Source: Bradyrhizobium iriomotense (GTDB taxonomy: Bacteria; Pseudomonadota; Alphaproteobacteria; Rhizobiales; Xanthobacteraceae). From it: DNA of 64,000 nt. Under the pieces are notes generated by a model. That model saw only the letters and a list, made by a program, of their open reading frames with translations, was not told the DNA's origin and made no database searches. This document shows positions 8,740 through 18,288 of this stretch, one piece after another (positions within the stretch are counted from its first letter, which is position 1; every line of letters begins with the position of its first letter). A program made the translations under genes and the position numbers. The stretch is taken from positions 837,781 through 901,780 of the forward strand of contig NZ_JAFCLP010000002.1 in assembly GCF_018129405.1 (NCBI RefSeq). The letters run 5' to 3'.

Positions 8740-9285
8740 CTAGATGGAGGAGCGGGCCTTGTCGAGCAGCGAGGGCTGCTGCAGCACCTCGTGCTTTTCG
8801 CCGACGCGGCGCTCGGGGCCCATATAGGCGGAGTTGGTGTTGCGGCGCCGGTCCGGACCGAAATAGGTCTTGGTCTTGATGAAGGGCCGGGGATTGGCGA
8901 CGACGTTGAGGATGCGCTGGTAGAGCCCCTTGGCCGAGATCGGCTTGGCCAAAAATTCGGTGACGCCGGCATCGCGCGCCACCGTGACGCGGCGCTTCTC
9001 GGAATGCCCGGTCAGCATGATGATCGGCGCGTAAGGGTTGCCCTTGGATTCCGGCTGCCGGATCATCTGCGCGAGCTCGAGCCCGTCGAAGATCGGCATC
9101 GCCCAGTCGGTGATGACGATGTCGGGCACGTAATGGCTGTACATTTCCAGCGCGGTGGCACCGTCTTCGGCTTCATAGACCTCGCGCGCGCCGAACGAAT
9201 GCAGCAGCGTCCGCAGGATGCGGCGCATATGCGGATTGTCGTCGCAGACGAGGAAGCGCAGCTTGTTGAAGTCGATACGGAACAT
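8740..9285 (-). CDS. single-domain response regulator
   Basis: A 181-residue receiver protein. The acidic pair is in CDDN (residues 15-16), the phospho-acceptor Asp is D60 in VITDWAMP, Thr is in MLTGH, and the conserved Lys is in FLAKPIS. After the receiver comes a 50-residue tail with two DRRR/ERR-type basic motifs and no DNA-binding domain, so it probably works through protein contacts. It precedes the Hpt gene by 28 bp. The ATG at 9285 gives a clean receiver start. Confidence 0.88.
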   Translation of the reverse strand: MFRIDFNKLRFLVCDDNPHMRRILRTLLHSFGAREVYEAEDGATALEMYSHYVPDIVITDWAMPIFDGLELAQMIRQPESKGNPYAPIIMLTGHSEKRRVTVARDAGVTEFLAKPISAKGLYQRILNVVANPRPFIKTKTYFGPDRRRNTNSAYMGPERRVGEKHEVLQQPSLLDKARSSI

Positions 9286-9382
9286 GACGCCCGGGCCAAA
9301 GCGGTCAACCTTCGTTAACCATATCGTGGCGGGGGTTAACGAAGGGTTGCTGCTGGCCGCCCGGCGGGTGGCAGGCAGGGGC

Positions 9383-10162
9383 TCAGTAGCCGAACTGCTC
9401 GCGCAAAATGCGCTCTTCCAGGCTGTGGCCAGGGTCGAACAGCATGCGCATCGAGATGGATTTGTCGGACAGCACCTCGACGCGGCGGACCCTCCGTACC
9501 TCCTCATGGTCGGCGACAGCCGCGACGGGGCGCTTGTCGTCTTCCAGCACCTCGATCACGACATAGGCGGTGTTGGGCAGCAGGGCGCCGCGCCAGCGCC
9601 GCGGTCGGAAGGCGCTGATCGGTGTCAGTGCCAGCAGGGCGGCGTTGATCGGCAGGATCGGGCCCTGGGCGGAGAGGTTGTAGGCAGTCGAGCCGGCCGG
9701 CGTCGCCACGATGATGCCGTCGGCGATCAGCTCCGGCATGCGCTCGCGCTCGTCGATCAGGATCCGCAAGCGCGCCGCCTGGGAGGTCTGGCGGAACAGG
9801 TAGACCTCGTTGATGGCATGGTGCAGGTGGACGCGGTCGTTGACGTCGGTCGCGCGCATCAAGAGTGGGTTGATCTCGGATTCATGCGCCGTCTCGAGCC
9901 GTTGGCGCAGATCATGCGTCGAGTACTCGTTCATCAGGAAGCCGACCGTGCCGCGGTGCATGCCGTAGATCGGCTTTCCCGTGTGCATGTTCTGGTGCAG
10001 CGTCTGGAGCATCAACCCGTCGCCGCCGAGCGCGACCACGACGTCGGCATCCTTCGGGTCACAATTGCCATAGTCACTGGTGAGCTGGCCGAACGCGGTC
10101 TGCGCCTCGCTGCTCGGGCTGGCGACGAAGGCGATCCGTTCGTATCGCGATGGCTTGGTCAT
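9383..10162 (-). CDS. nadK: NAD kinase
   Basis: A 259-residue NAD kinase, which phosphorylates NAD to NADP. The family motifs are present: [11 protein letters not shown] near residue 43 and the [18 protein letters not shown] segment near 150. Length is typical of the alphaproteobacterial form. The next gene upstream is divergent, with about 250 bp between them. Confidence 0.95.
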   Translation of the reverse strand: MTKPSRYERIAFVASPSSEAQTAFGQLTSDYGNCDPKDADVVVALGGDGLMLQTLHQNMHTGKPIYGMHRGTVGFLMNEYSTHDLRQRLETAHESEINPLLMRATDVNDRVHLHHAINEVYLFRQTSQAARLRILIDERERMPELIADGIIVATPAGSTAYNLSAQGPILPINAALLALTPISAFRPRRWRGALLPNTAYVVIEVLEDDKRPVAAVADHEEVRRVRRVEVLSDKSISMRMLFDPGHSLEERILREQFGY

Positions 10163-10410
10163 GGCTTTTCGGGCAGGCCCGCTGGCTGGAGATAAGTTCC
10201 GCCGGGCTCGTCTATACGAGGTCGGGCTCCATTGTCGAGGATGACCACTCTACAAGGCAAATGGCCTACTGCCGGATTTGGGGTAAACTAGGTCGTTTCG
10301 AGCCCGATCGGCCTGTTCAGGGGGGCCTCGTCAGTGATCCCCCAAACCGTCGCAATTCCGCGCTAGCCTTTCGGCCTCACCGGCTCCCACAGCCGGGCAG
10401 GAGAACGGTC

Positions 10411-11976
10411 ATGGTCACGAGCTTGCCGGCGCTGCGTTGCACGGCCCTGGTGCTGGCGGTGTCGGTTTTCGCACTCGCAGGATTTGCGCGCGCGGATGAT
10501 CCGCCGCAGCCGCGCTCCGAGACGACGGCGCCCACCGGACAGAAGGGCGGTCGGGGCGGTGGCGCGCAAAGCGCGACGCAGAATTCGCCGTCCGCCGAGC
10601 CGCATCGTCTCCCGCCGGATTCGACCACGAAGCAAACGCTCGATCTGCCCGGCCGTGCCCTCAACTTCGCGGCGACCGCGGGCTCGATCCGCGTGTTCGA
10701 CGGCAAGGGCGAGCCGCTGGCCGACATCGCCTACACGTCCTACGAGCTCGACGGTGCCGACCGCGCGACGCGCCCGGTGACCTTCCTGTTCAACGGCGGA
10801 CCCGGCGCGTCCTCGGCCTGGCTCCAGTTCGGCGCTGCGGGTCCGTGGCGGCTGCCGCTCGACGGCGAAGCGCTGTCGCCGTCGGCTTCGCCCGAGGTGA
10901 AGCCGAACGCGGAGACCTGGCTCGACTTCACCGATCTCGTCTTCATCGACCCTGTCAGCACCGGCTACAGCCGCTTCGTGGCGAGCGGCGAGGACGCGCG
11001 CAAATCCTTCTACTCCGTCGACGGCGACGTCAATTCGATCGCGCTCGTGATCCGCCGCTGGCTCGAGAAACACGACCGGCTGATCTCGCCGAAATACGTC
11101 GCGGGTGAAAGCTATGGTGGCATTCGCGGGCCGAAGGTGGTGCGCCAGTTGCAGCTCCAGCACGGCGTCGGCGTCAGGGGATTGATCCTGGTGTCGCCGC
11201 TGCTCGACTTCCGCGAGTTCACAGGCACGAGCCTCCTGCAATATGTCGCGACGCTCCCGAGCTATGTCGCGGTCGCGCGCGAAGCCAAAGGCCCGGTCAA
11301 GCGCGCCGATCTCGGCGACGTCGAGGCTTACGCGCGCGGCGAATTCCTGGCTGACCTCGTCAAGGGCGAGGCCGACAAGGAGGCTACCACGCGCCTCGCC
11401 GACAAGGTCGCCGAGCTCACCGGCATCGACCAGGCGGTGAGCCGCAGGCTTTCGGGCCGCTTCGACGTCGGCGAATTCCGCCGCGAGTTCGACCGCAAGA
11501 ACGGCAAGGTGACGGGACGCTATGATGCCTCGGTGCGCGGCTTCGATCCCTATCCGGATTCGGGCAATTCGCGTTTCGGCGATCCTTCCGGCGATGCGCT
11601 CCAGGCGCCGCTGACGAGCGCCGCGGTCGATGTCCTCACGCGCAAGCTCAACTGGCGGCCGGACGGTTCGTACGAGGTCCTGAACGGTAGCGTCGAGGGC
11701 AACTGGGATTTCGGCCGCGGCATCAACCCGCCGCAATCGGTGTCGGACCTGCGTCAGATACTCGCAACCGACGCGAAGCTGAACGTGCTGGTCGCGCACG
11801 GCCTGTTCGATCTTGCCACGCCCTATTTCGGAACGAAGCGGGTGCTCGACCAATTGCCTGGATTCGCGACCCGGCGCGTGAAATTCGCCGTCTATCCCGG
11901 CGGTCACATGTTCTATTCGCGCGACGGCTCACGGCAGGCCCTTCGCGGCGAGGTCGAGGCGCTGATCAGGGAATAG
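10411..11976 (+). CDS. secreted serine carboxypeptidase (peptidase family S10)
   Basis: A 521-residue protein with a signal peptide (residues 1-27, ending about FARAD). The alpha/beta-hydrolase catalytic set of family S10 is visible: Ser in VAGESYGG, Asp in LFDLATPYF and His in GGHMFY, plus the oxyanion region NGGPGASS. It should remove C-terminal residues from peptides in the periplasm. The start at 10411, preceded by CAGGAG, gives the signal peptide; a longer frame does not. It ends 11 bp inside the convergent serine hydrolase gene. Confidence 0.9.
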   Translation: MVTSLPALRCTALVLAVSVFALAGFARADDPPQPRSETTAPTGQKGGRGGGAQSATQNSPSAEPHRLPPDSTTKQTLDLPGRALNFAATAGSIRVFDGKGEPLADIAYTSYELDGADRATRPVTFLFNGGPGASSAWLQFGAAGPWRLPLDGEALSPSASPEVKPNAETWLDFTDLVFIDPVSTGYSRFVASGEDARKSFYSVDGDVNSIALVIRRWLEKHDRLISPKYVAGESYGGIRGPKVVRQLQLQHGVGVRGLILVSPLLDFREFTGTSLLQYVATLPSYVAVAREAKGPVKRADLGDVEAYARGEFLADLVKGEADKEATTRLADKVAELTGIDQAVSRRLSGRFDVGEFRREFDRKNGKVTGRYDASVRGFDPYPDSGNSRFGDPSGDALQAPLTSAAVDVLTRKLNWRPDGSYEVLNGSVEGNWDFGRGINPPQSVSDLRQILATDAKLNVLVAHGLFDLATPYFGTKRVLDQLPGFATRRVKFAVYPGGHMFYSRDGSRQALRGEVEALIRE

Positions 11977-13351
11977 GCCGCCGCTTGCGCGGCGGATAGC
12001 GGCGCGCGATCTCGCGTGCCACGACCTTTTCCGGCTTCACATTCGCGCCGGCGATCCAGATATCGCTGATCCTTCCGCGCCTGTCGCGGACACGGCGTAC
12101 CGGCTCGCCGTGGCTGGAATAGCCGGCGGCCCAGGCGAGCTTGCCGCTGTCGCGGCCGGTCACCTCGATCTCGCCGGCATCCATGAACGGATTGTTGAAT
12201 TGCGGGTTGGCGACCAGCACGCGGTTGCCCATCGGCACCAGATCGGTTGCGCCCCACATCGTCCACCATCGGCCGGTCCAATCGCGCACGCGCCGGTCGG
12301 GGGCGCCGCGGGTCTTGAAGACACGCAGGATCTGCATCGCGCCGTCCATCCAGAACGGCGCGGCGCCGTCGAGGGAGTTGCTGAGGATGCTGATCGCGAG
12401 CTCGCAGGCCGGAATCGAGCAGGTCCGCGAGATGTAGCCCTGAAAACCGCCGCTATGGCCGAACCAGTCCCAGCCGTCGGTCTTGCCGGCGTTGACGCCG
12501 AGACCGTAATAGGCCTCGAAGCTTTGCGGGATGCGCCAATGATGCCGCGTCATTTCGCGGCGGCTTGCGACCGAGAGCACGCTCTTTTTCGCGTTGGGTG
12601 CAAGCTGCGCGAAGAAGCGGGCGGTGTCGGCGGCGGTCGCGACGAAGCCCGCGGCCGAGGCCATCGCGTATGCGGGATTGTCGCCGGGGATCACGCAACG
12701 CTCGCCGAACGGCAGTTTTCGCGTATGGCCGCGCGCGAATAGCGCGCCCTTGGGCAGCGGCGCATTCGGCTCGGTCTCGCGCAGCCCTGCGGGCTCGATG
12801 ATCTCGCGCTTGATCCAGGCGGAGTAGGGCTCCTTCGTCACCGCTTCGATGACGAGACCGATCAGGGCAAAACCGTGGTTGGAATACTTGAAGCGCGTGC
12901 CGGGCTCGATCGCCGTCGGCAGCTTCAGCTCCGCGAGCAGCTCTTTGGCGTCGAGATAGGAGCGGCTGTCGATGAACTGGCCGGAATCGGCGCCGTCGCG
13001 GGTCAGCCCGGCGCTGTGCGAGAGCACCTGCGCAATGGTCGTCTCGGCGACGCGCGGATGCAGGCCGCCGACATATTGGCCGACCGTGTCATCGAGCCGG
13101 ATCTTGCGCTGCTCGCGCAGCTTCATGATGCCGGCGGAGGTGAAGCTCTTGGAGTGCGAGGCGATGCGGAAGCGGTGGCGCGGGGTGAGCTTCTCGCCGG
13201 TGTCGAGATTGGCGAGGCCGAATGCGTGCTCGGCGACGATTTCGCCGCGATGGGCGAAGGCGACGATGACGCCGGGCTGCTGGATTGTCGTCTGCTGGAA
13301 TTCGATCCAGGAGCCGATGTAGTCGATCGCGGATCGCAGCCACGTATCCAT
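11966..13351 (-). CDS. serine hydrolase of the beta-lactamase/DD-peptidase class C group
   Basis: A 461-residue protein with the penicillin-binding-type active site: SxxK in ASHSKSF near residue 68, YxN in KYSNHG near 152, and HSGG in place of KTG near 306. The C-terminal 120 residues form an extra domain. No signal peptide is seen from the ATG at 13351, so it may be a cytoplasmic esterase or peptidase rather than a beta-lactamase. Such proteins cannot be assigned a substrate from sequence. Confidence 0.85.
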   Translation of the reverse strand: MDTWLRSAIDYIGSWIEFQQTTIQQPGVIVAFAHRGEIVAEHAFGLANLDTGEKLTPRHRFRIASHSKSFTSAGIMKLREQRKIRLDDTVGQYVGGLHPRVAETTIAQVLSHSAGLTRDGADSGQFIDSRSYLDAKELLAELKLPTAIEPGTRFKYSNHGFALIGLVIEAVTKEPYSAWIKREIIEPAGLRETEPNAPLPKGALFARGHTRKLPFGERCVIPGDNPAYAMASAAGFVATAADTARFFAQLAPNAKKSVLSVASRREMTRHHWRIPQSFEAYYGLGVNAGKTDGWDWFGHSGGFQGYISRTCSIPACELAISILSNSLDGAAPFWMDGAMQILRVFKTRGAPDRRVRDWTGRWWTMWGATDLVPMGNRVLVANPQFNNPFMDAGEIEVTGRDSGKLAWAAGYSSHGEPVRRVRDRRGRISDIWIAGANVKPEKVVAREIARRYPPRKRRPIP

Positions 13352-13404
13352 TGCGCACCAATTGTAAGGGGAGGATTCGTGCGCGAAGGCTAGCCGAGAA
13401 AGCG

Positions 13405-13436
13405 GAACGGGCACAACCCCTGGGTTGTGCCCGTTC
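13405..13436 (-). terminator. hairpin after the TPR gene
   Basis: A nearly perfect inverted repeat (GAACGGGCACAACCC, 2-nt centre, then its complement) lies just past the stop of the TPR gene on the minus strand. The T-run is weak, so read-through is possible. Confidence 0.6.
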
Positions 13437-13460
13437 GCATCAATCGAAGATGCGGTGTCT

Positions 13461-14003
13461 TCAGTAGACGAGCGTCGCGCCGGTCGGCTTGTCCAGCGCT
13501 GCGGCAAGCGAGCGATATTCGGAGCTCTCGGTGCCGGCGAGCGATGCGATCTTGTTGAGGTGATACTGCGCCTGCTCGCGGTTGCCCTGCTCGAGCTGCC
13601 AGAGGCCGTAATACTGCCAGGTGCGGACGTGGTTCGGATCGTCCTTCAGCGCCAGCTCGTAATAGACCTTCGACGACTGGTAGTCGCCGAGCTTGCGATA
13701 GGAGTAGCCGATCAAATTGGCGACGTCGGCAACGTCATCGCGCTTGAGCGACTTCAGCTGGTCGATCGCGCCCGTGTAGTCGTGATTGTCGTAGATCGCG
13801 GTGTAGGCGGTGCGATAGGCCGCGAGGAATTTGGGATCGCTGACGGAGGAGCTCTTCTTCTTGCCCTTCTTGCTCGAGGAGTCCGACTTCGGCGGCGAGG
13901 AAGGCTCGTCGCTGCCTGCGGCGTAGGCGCTGGTCAGCACCGGCCCGGCTGCGAGCGCCATGGAAACGAGGCCCGGCAGCAGAAGCATTGAGAGTTTTCG
14001 CAT
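13461..14003 (-). CDS. secreted tetratricopeptide repeat protein
   Basis: A 180-residue protein with a signal peptide (1-28, ending SAYAAG), a Ser/Lys-rich linker (about 30-55), and two to three TPR units (for example NLIGYSYRKLGDYQSSKVYYELALKDDP split over residues 97-124). TPR proteins are scaffolds for envelope complexes. The function is unknown here, and no partner gene is adjacent. Confidence 0.85.
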   Translation of the reverse strand: MRKLSMLLLPGLVSMALAAGPVLTSAYAAGSDEPSSPPKSDSSSKKGKKKSSSVSDPKFLAAYRTAYTAIYDNHDYTGAIDQLKSLKRDDVADVANLIGYSYRKLGDYQSSKVYYELALKDDPNHVRTWQYYGLWQLEQGNREQAQYHLNKIASLAGTESSEYRSLAAALDKPTGATLVY

Positions 14004-14253
14004 CTAAGTTCTCCCGTATGGAACGTGGCGATCCTACACGATTGCCCGAAGACCGGAACACCCAGGAGGGGAAAACATTCCCGCTTCGCACGATCTATTC
14101 GCCCTGGCGCAGATGACAAACTTGTCATCCAGATGAACGGAAGCCTGCAATCGGCTTCAGAATGGGTTCAGCGCACGGCGCCTAGGCTCCCACCTACGAT
14201 CGAAGGGTCGGCGAGAGGGCGCCGCCTCAAGATCCTTCCAAGAGGAGACCACC

Positions 14254-14691
14254 ATGTTGAAGACCATTTCCGCAGCCTTGCTTGCAGCCTCCGTGATCGC
14301 AGCTCCGGCCTTCGCCGCAGAAGCCGGCAAGACCACCACGACCGCGCCGGTGATCAAGGCGGACCAGAGCCAGACCAAGGCGTCGACCACCGCCGCGAAG
14401 CCGGATGCCGGCGTCAAGGCCGATGCCAAGACGTCGGACGTCAAGACTTCGGGTGCCAAGGCTTCTGACGCGAAGGCTCCCGATGCCAAGGCTCCCGATG
14501 CGAAGGCCGACGTCAAGGCGGACGCCAAGGTCGACGGCAAGTCGAAGGCGATGAACGCGAACGCGGCGGTCACGCCCGACGAGCACAAGACGGTGCGGAA
14601 GCATCGCCATCACCACAAGCAGGTGTCGAAGAAGTCGCTGAAGACGCAGCCGGACGTCACCAAGCCGGTGACGACCGAGAAGCGCAGCTAA
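14254..14691 (+). CDS. secreted Lys/Ala/Asp repeat protein
   Basis: A 145-residue protein with a signal peptide (1-22) followed by a low-complexity domain of degenerate KxxDAK and KAPDAK repeats (about 45-100), then a basic His-rich tail (RKHRHHHKQVSKKS). A strong AAGAGGAG ribosome site precedes the ATG. It is likely an unstructured periplasmic protein; the His cluster could bind metal. I know of no assigned function. Confidence 0.75.
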   Translation: MLKTISAALLAASVIAAPAFAAEAGKTTTTAPVIKADQSQTKASTTAAKPDAGVKADAKTSDVKTSGAKASDAKAPDAKAPDAKADVKADAKVDGKSKAMNANAAVTPDEHKTVRKHRHHHKQVSKKSLKTQPDVTKPVTTEKRS

Positions 14692-14888
14692 GTCTGATCC
14701 CGCGCGGCGGCATCCCTGGCATTGCCCTGCTGCCGCGTGCGGAATCCAGGCCCGCCCCGCCGTTCGGCACCTTGCGCGAAAGTGCGAGATGCCGGCGGCG
14801 GGCCGGTGCGTTGCGCAAGCGAATTCCCTTCGCGCGGCCTTGGGGCTAGAACGTCTTTCCGAGTCTGGGCGAGCGGAGAACGTGATCT

Positions 14889-15323
14889 GTGGGGCGATTG
14901 GCGAAACGTGCGGTGAGCGCGGCATTGGTCCTGGCATTGCCGCTGGCGCTCGCGGCGTGTTTCTTCAGCGACGGCGACCGTCCCTCCTTGATGGACGGGA
15001 CCCAGGCCGGAGGACCGCAGCCCTTTCCCGACAATTTCCGCAGCGACACGCTGGCCCTGATGCGCACCTATCTCAACAATCCGGTCGGCGTGCGCGAGGC
15101 CAGCATGGCCGAGCCGGTGCAACGGCCGGTCGGTGGCCGGCAGTTCTATGTCAGCTGTCTGCGCTTCAACCCGCGTGAGACCGACGGCAGCTACAAGGGC
15201 GCGCGCGAGCGCGCCGTGATTTTCGTCAACGGACGGGCCGATCGCGTCGTCGACAAAGCCAGCGAGCTCTGCGCCGGCGCGGTTTACGCACCCTTTCCGG
15301 AACTGGAAAAGATGACGCGGTAG
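14889..15323 (+). CDS. small lipoprotein, unknown function
   Basis: A 144-residue protein with a lipobox (LALAAC, Cys about residue 24) after a hydrophobic signal, so it is probably a periplasmic lipoprotein. The mature part contains two Cys (VSCLRF, ELCAG) that could form a disulfide. It starts with GTG. No family recognised with confidence. Confidence 0.7.
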   Translation: MGRLAKRAVSAALVLALPLALAACFFSDGDRPSLMDGTQAGGPQPFPDNFRSDTLALMRTYLNNPVGVREASMAEPVQRPVGGRQFYVSCLRFNPRETDGSYKGARERAVIFVNGRADRVVDKASELCAGAVYAPFPELEKMTR

Positions 15324-15603
15324 CGCAAAGCCCGCCTTCATCGCCTGGTGCTAGAACGAGGGCGGCCGGAGCCGCTGGATCACATTTCGGCGAGCTTTGA
15401 ACGGGGTGGATTTGCCTTGCGACTAATCGTTACGGCAAGCCTTGCGCAAACGACAAGATCGGTCGGTGCAAGGCGGCGTGACGGAACAAAATCGCGATGT
15501 TGCCACCCCGTCACAGTCGCGAGCGATCAACGTTCCGGCATCGCCGCGAAGCAACCAAATTCACGCCACGTTGTTTGCTGAGGGTCGATTTGAAAGAACG
15601 GGG

Positions 15604-16317
15604 ATGGATATGAAAACGATTTTGCTGGGCGCAGTCGCCTTGCTTGCGCTGGCCGCGCCGGCCGCAGCAGCCGACATGCAGCCGCGCCCCTACACGAAAG
15701 CGCCGGCCCCCACGCCGCCGCAGGTGATCTACAACTGGACCGGTTTCTACATTGGCGGCCACGTCGGCGGCGCGTTTGCCGGCGACAGCAGCTTCCAGTC
15801 GAGCGACGCCCGCTTCCTGGGCGGCGTGCAGGGCGGCTTCGACTACCAGTTCGCGCCCAACTGGGTCGTGGGTGTCGAGGCCCAGTACTCCTGGCTGCCG
15901 ACCAACAACAACGGTGTCACGTTCCCCCTGGGCACGCAGGTGACGTCCAACACCGACCAGCTCGGGTCGGTGACCGGCCGGATCGGCTACACCTGGGGGC
16001 CGACGCTGCTCTATGCCAAGGGCGGTTACGCCTGGCGCAATAACGGCCTTGGCGTCAACATCGCCGGAGTGCCGCAGACCTTCACCACCACTGGCAACAG
16101 CAAGGACGGCTACACCGTCGGCGCCGGCCTCGAATACATGTTCGCGCCGAGCTGGTCGGCCAAGGCCGAGTACCAGTACTACAACTTTGGCAGCACGACC
16201 TTCACGTCCGGGCCGGCCGACATCGTCGGCGTCCGCGGCCGGGAAGACGAGCATACCGTCAAGGTCGGTGTGAACTACCGCTTCGGCTGGGGCGGTCCGG
16301 CAGGCTCGCGCTACTGA
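15604..16317 (+). CDS. outer membrane beta-barrel protein (Omp25/RopB-like)
   Basis: A 237-residue outer membrane protein with a signal peptide (1-22, ending AAAADM). Alternating amphipathic strands follow the WTGFYIGGHVGGAF start and end in VKVGVNYRFGW, the typical 8-strand barrel of the Omp25/Omp31/RopB group. The start at 15604 was chosen for a GGGAT ribosome site; MK at 15610 is an alternative. A strong terminator follows. Confidence 0.88.
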   Translation: MDMKTILLGAVALLALAAPAAAADMQPRPYTKAPAPTPPQVIYNWTGFYIGGHVGGAFAGDSSFQSSDARFLGGVQGGFDYQFAPNWVVGVEAQYSWLPTNNNGVTFPLGTQVTSNTDQLGSVTGRIGYTWGPTLLYAKGGYAWRNNGLGVNIAGVPQTFTTTGNSKDGYTVGAGLEYMFAPSWSAKAEYQYYNFGSTTFTSGPADIVGVRGREDEHTVKVGVNYRFGWGGPAGSRY

Positions 16318-16355
16318 CCCCGCCAAAAGCGATCCAGAGGGATCAAAGATCTGAC

Positions 16356-16385
16356 AAAGGCCGGCTCCCCGCCGGCCTTTCGTTT
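16356..16385 (+). terminator. rho-independent terminator of the barrel gene
   Basis: A perfect 10-bp stem AAAGGCCGGC against GCCGGCCTTT with a 5-nt loop, followed by CGTTT, 38 bp past the stop of the outer membrane protein gene. Confidence 0.85.
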
Positions 16386-16582
16386 GCCGGCTCCGGCTTG
16401 TCGGTGTGTCGTTTGCCTTGCGTGAACCATCTGGCGCGTCATTTGCAAGCAAACAGTCCGGCACGCGCTTTCTCATGCGTGTCATGGGGCTGGCGTAAAG
16501 CAAAAATAATTTTTGCCGCTTACGGAACTCGCGCTCCGGAACGCGTTATTATGGGACTTCCCGGGCTGGTGGGACGACGGTC

Positions 16583-16825
16583 ATGCGTATCTTGGTGTCG
16601 GCAGTGGTGCTCTCGTGCTCGCTCGCCCTGCCGTGCTCTGCTCAAACAATCCTCAAATCCGAGCCTCTGATGCTGGCACCCTATGAGGTGGCCTTCGTCA
16701 AGGACGCCTCCTGTCCGTCCGGCAAGGTGCTTAAGGTCACCGGTGCCATCCGCGGGCTGCACCGCCGCAAGGCTTGCGTGGTCCTGGCTGGCGAGCAGGC
16801 TTCCCTCGCGACTGCGACGCCCTGA
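16583..16825 (+). CDS. small secreted protein, probably DUF6719 family
   Basis: An 80-residue protein with a signal peptide (1-20, ending PCSAQ) and a mature part of 60 residues with two Cys (DASCPSGK and KACVVL) spaced for a disulfide. The pattern looks like the small rhizobial DUF6719 family, from memory; not certain. Next gene is convergent. Confidence 0.65.
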   Translation: MRILVSAVVLSCSLALPCSAQTILKSEPLMLAPYEVAFVKDASCPSGKVLKVTGAIRGLHRRKACVVLAGEQASLATATP

Positions 16826-16845
16826 GCCGGCTTCCGGGCCGGGCC

Positions 16846-17100
16846 TTAAGAATTCAGCTCAAGCTCCATCCTGGACTGGCGCTCGGCCTCGGCCTTGTTC
16901 ATGGCGGGGTCCTCCCCCTGGGCTGCCCGGCAGGGCTTGATCTCGTAGTCGTTGTCGAGCACCCGACGCGGCCCGGCACGTTCTTCATCCGTGCTGACAT
17001 CCACGACCAGGCCGCTCCGCTGCGCCAATTTCCAGACGTCGGACTCATCAGGATAGGCCTTGCTGATTTGGGCGTCGTTGCAGAACAGGGCGTAGGGCAT
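16846..17100 (-). CDS. conserved small protein, unknown function
   Basis: An 84-residue protein beginning MPYALFCNDAQISKAYP, a pattern I associate with a conserved rhizobial hypothetical. The ATG at 17100 fits that start better than an in-frame codon 24 bp upstream. It has no membrane segment and two Cys (FCND, KPCRA). Confidence 0.65.
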   Translation of the reverse strand: MPYALFCNDAQISKAYPDESDVWKLAQRSGLVVDVSTDEERAGPRRVLDNDYEIKPCRAAQGEDPAMNKAEAERQSRMELELNS

Positions 17101-17272
17101 TCTTTCCGCTCCGGGAAAGCGCATTAACGACTTCCCGGGCGAGGGGTTCCGGCCGGCTGGGTGATCACGGGACCGTGATCAGGACCCACGGCCGTGAGTC
17201 GTAAACGAGTCCTGAATCCCCAAAAAAAGAATCCCTGGGACTCTCCAGCCGGAATCAGCGGATGTTTCGGCC

Positions 17273-17380
17273 ATGACGAGCGACCTGAAAACCTCCTGCG
17301 GGCACATGCTCCTGCCGCTGACGCTGGCGTTGTTCGGCGCCTGCGCGGCCAATCTCTGGCTGGTGTGGTCCTGGCTGTAA
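17273..17380 (+). CDS. 35-residue membrane microprotein candidate
   Basis: A 35-codon frame that encodes a short polar start (MTSDLKTSCGHM) and one strongly hydrophobic segment to the C-terminus (LPLTLALFGACAANLWLVWSWL). The Trp-rich end resembles membrane microproteins. There is no strong ribosome site, so this is tentative. Confidence 0.4.
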   Translation: MTSDLKTSCGHMLLPLTLALFGACAANLWLVWSWL

Positions 17381-17403
17381 GTCCTTGACGGACGGCCGTT
17401 GCG

Positions 17404-17793
17404 CTACTTTTCGGCCGGTGGAGGAGGGCCGACGTCGCGGAGCGCGGCGCGAAGCTTGGTCAGGGTCGCCGCGCAATATTCCTCGCGCTCCCGCTCGAAC
17501 CGCTCCTGATGCTTGCGGAAATTCGCGATCCTGGCCTGCATCTCGCGACGGAAATCGCCACCGGGGGGCGGCGGCGGGATCTGCAGGGACTGAGGTTGGG
17601 GGGCGGGCGGAGATACGGCCGGCGGCGGGTCGGTTTCGACCGCAACAGCCCGCACAGTCACGATCTCCGTGGTGACCGCGAATGCAGCAGGCGGGGGCTC
17701 CGGCGGATGGAGCTCATCCTTCTTGCCGGTTACCGATTGAACGAAGGCCAGTGTCTGCGCGATCAGTGCGTCGCGCTCCGCGATCCACTTCAT
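17404..17793 (-). CDS. Pro-rich hypothetical protein
   Basis: A 129-residue protein with an N-terminal helix (MKWIAERDALIAQTLAFVQ), a Pro-rich middle (EPPPA to IPPPPPGG, about 45-83) and a charged C-terminal coiled helix with the pattern FRREMQARIANFRKHQERF. The start at 17793 was picked because the longer frame lacks a better site. Unknown function. Confidence 0.6.
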   Translation of the reverse strand: MKWIAERDALIAQTLAFVQSVTGKKDELHPPEPPPAAFAVTTEIVTVRAVAVETDPPPAVSPPAPQPQSLQIPPPPPGGDFRREMQARIANFRKHQERFEREREEYCAATLTKLRAALRDVGPPPPAEK

Positions 17794-17898
17794 GGGCGAC
17801 CCCTGCTGGGGCCATTCCACCAAAGGTGGAGGGGCTAATCAAGGAGGTAATCCTGCAAAGGGATTGCATATTTTTCCCGGTCGCCCGACAGTAGGTAG

Positions 17899-18066
17899 AT
17901 GGATGCCGGGAAAGAAGAACAGTCGCTCGAAGTGGAGGGCCTGAGGCTTGTGCGCGCCTTCCTCTCGCTGCCGCCGGACAAGCGGGCGGAGGTGATCGCA
18001 TTCGTCGAGGAGCTGGCCCGTGTTCATGCCCAGGCCGAGGAGGCCGAAGGCACGCCGGCGAGATGA
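17899..18066 (+). CDS. small helical protein of 55 residues
   Basis: The frame encodes MDAGKEEQSL and then a helix-rich sequence with LSLPPDKRAEVIAFVEELA, which looks like a folded amphipathic helix. A near-perfect ribosome site (AAGGAGGT at 17840) is too far upstream to serve it. Unknown function. Confidence 0.5.
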   Translation: MDAGKEEQSLEVEGLRLVRAFLSLPPDKRAEVIAFVEELARVHAQAEEAEGTPAR

Positions 18067-18069
18067 GTG

Positions 18070-18288
18070 CTATCGTTCGCGCGGTTTGACGTTCGGCACG
18101 AAGGGCGCGCCGACCACCCGGACCGCCGCCGGCGCAACGACATCGACAGGTTTGCTCTCGGCGATCTGCCTCTGCGGCGCCCGCCCAAAGACGGGCTCGA
18201 GCAGCGCAAGCGTGCCGGCCACAATGGCACAGCAGAGTGTCACGGTTCCCAGCAGCACCATGTTTCGATTTTCTTCGCGTATCCGCAT
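18070..18288 (-). CDS. small membrane-anchored protein, unknown
   Basis: A 72-residue protein with a basic N-terminus (MRIREENRN), one membrane segment (VLLGTVTLCCAIVAGTLALL) and a periplasmic tail. The ATG at 18288 was chosen over an upstream in-frame start because it places the membrane segment near the N-terminus. Confidence 0.55.
   Translation of the reverse strand: MRIREENRNMVLLGTVTLCCAIVAGTLALLEPVFGRAPQRQIAESKPVDVVAPAAVRVVGAPFVPNVKPRER

Noticed and set aside
10363-11907. A long minus-strand frame opposite the S10 peptidase gene
   Set aside because: It is the shadow of a gene with clear catalytic motifs; high GC gives long false frames on the other strand.
17840-17894. A strong AAGGAGGTAATCC ribosome-like site with a possible short frame after it
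   Set aside because: No ATG, GTG or TTG lies at a normal distance; only a CTG is close, so I do not call a gene.
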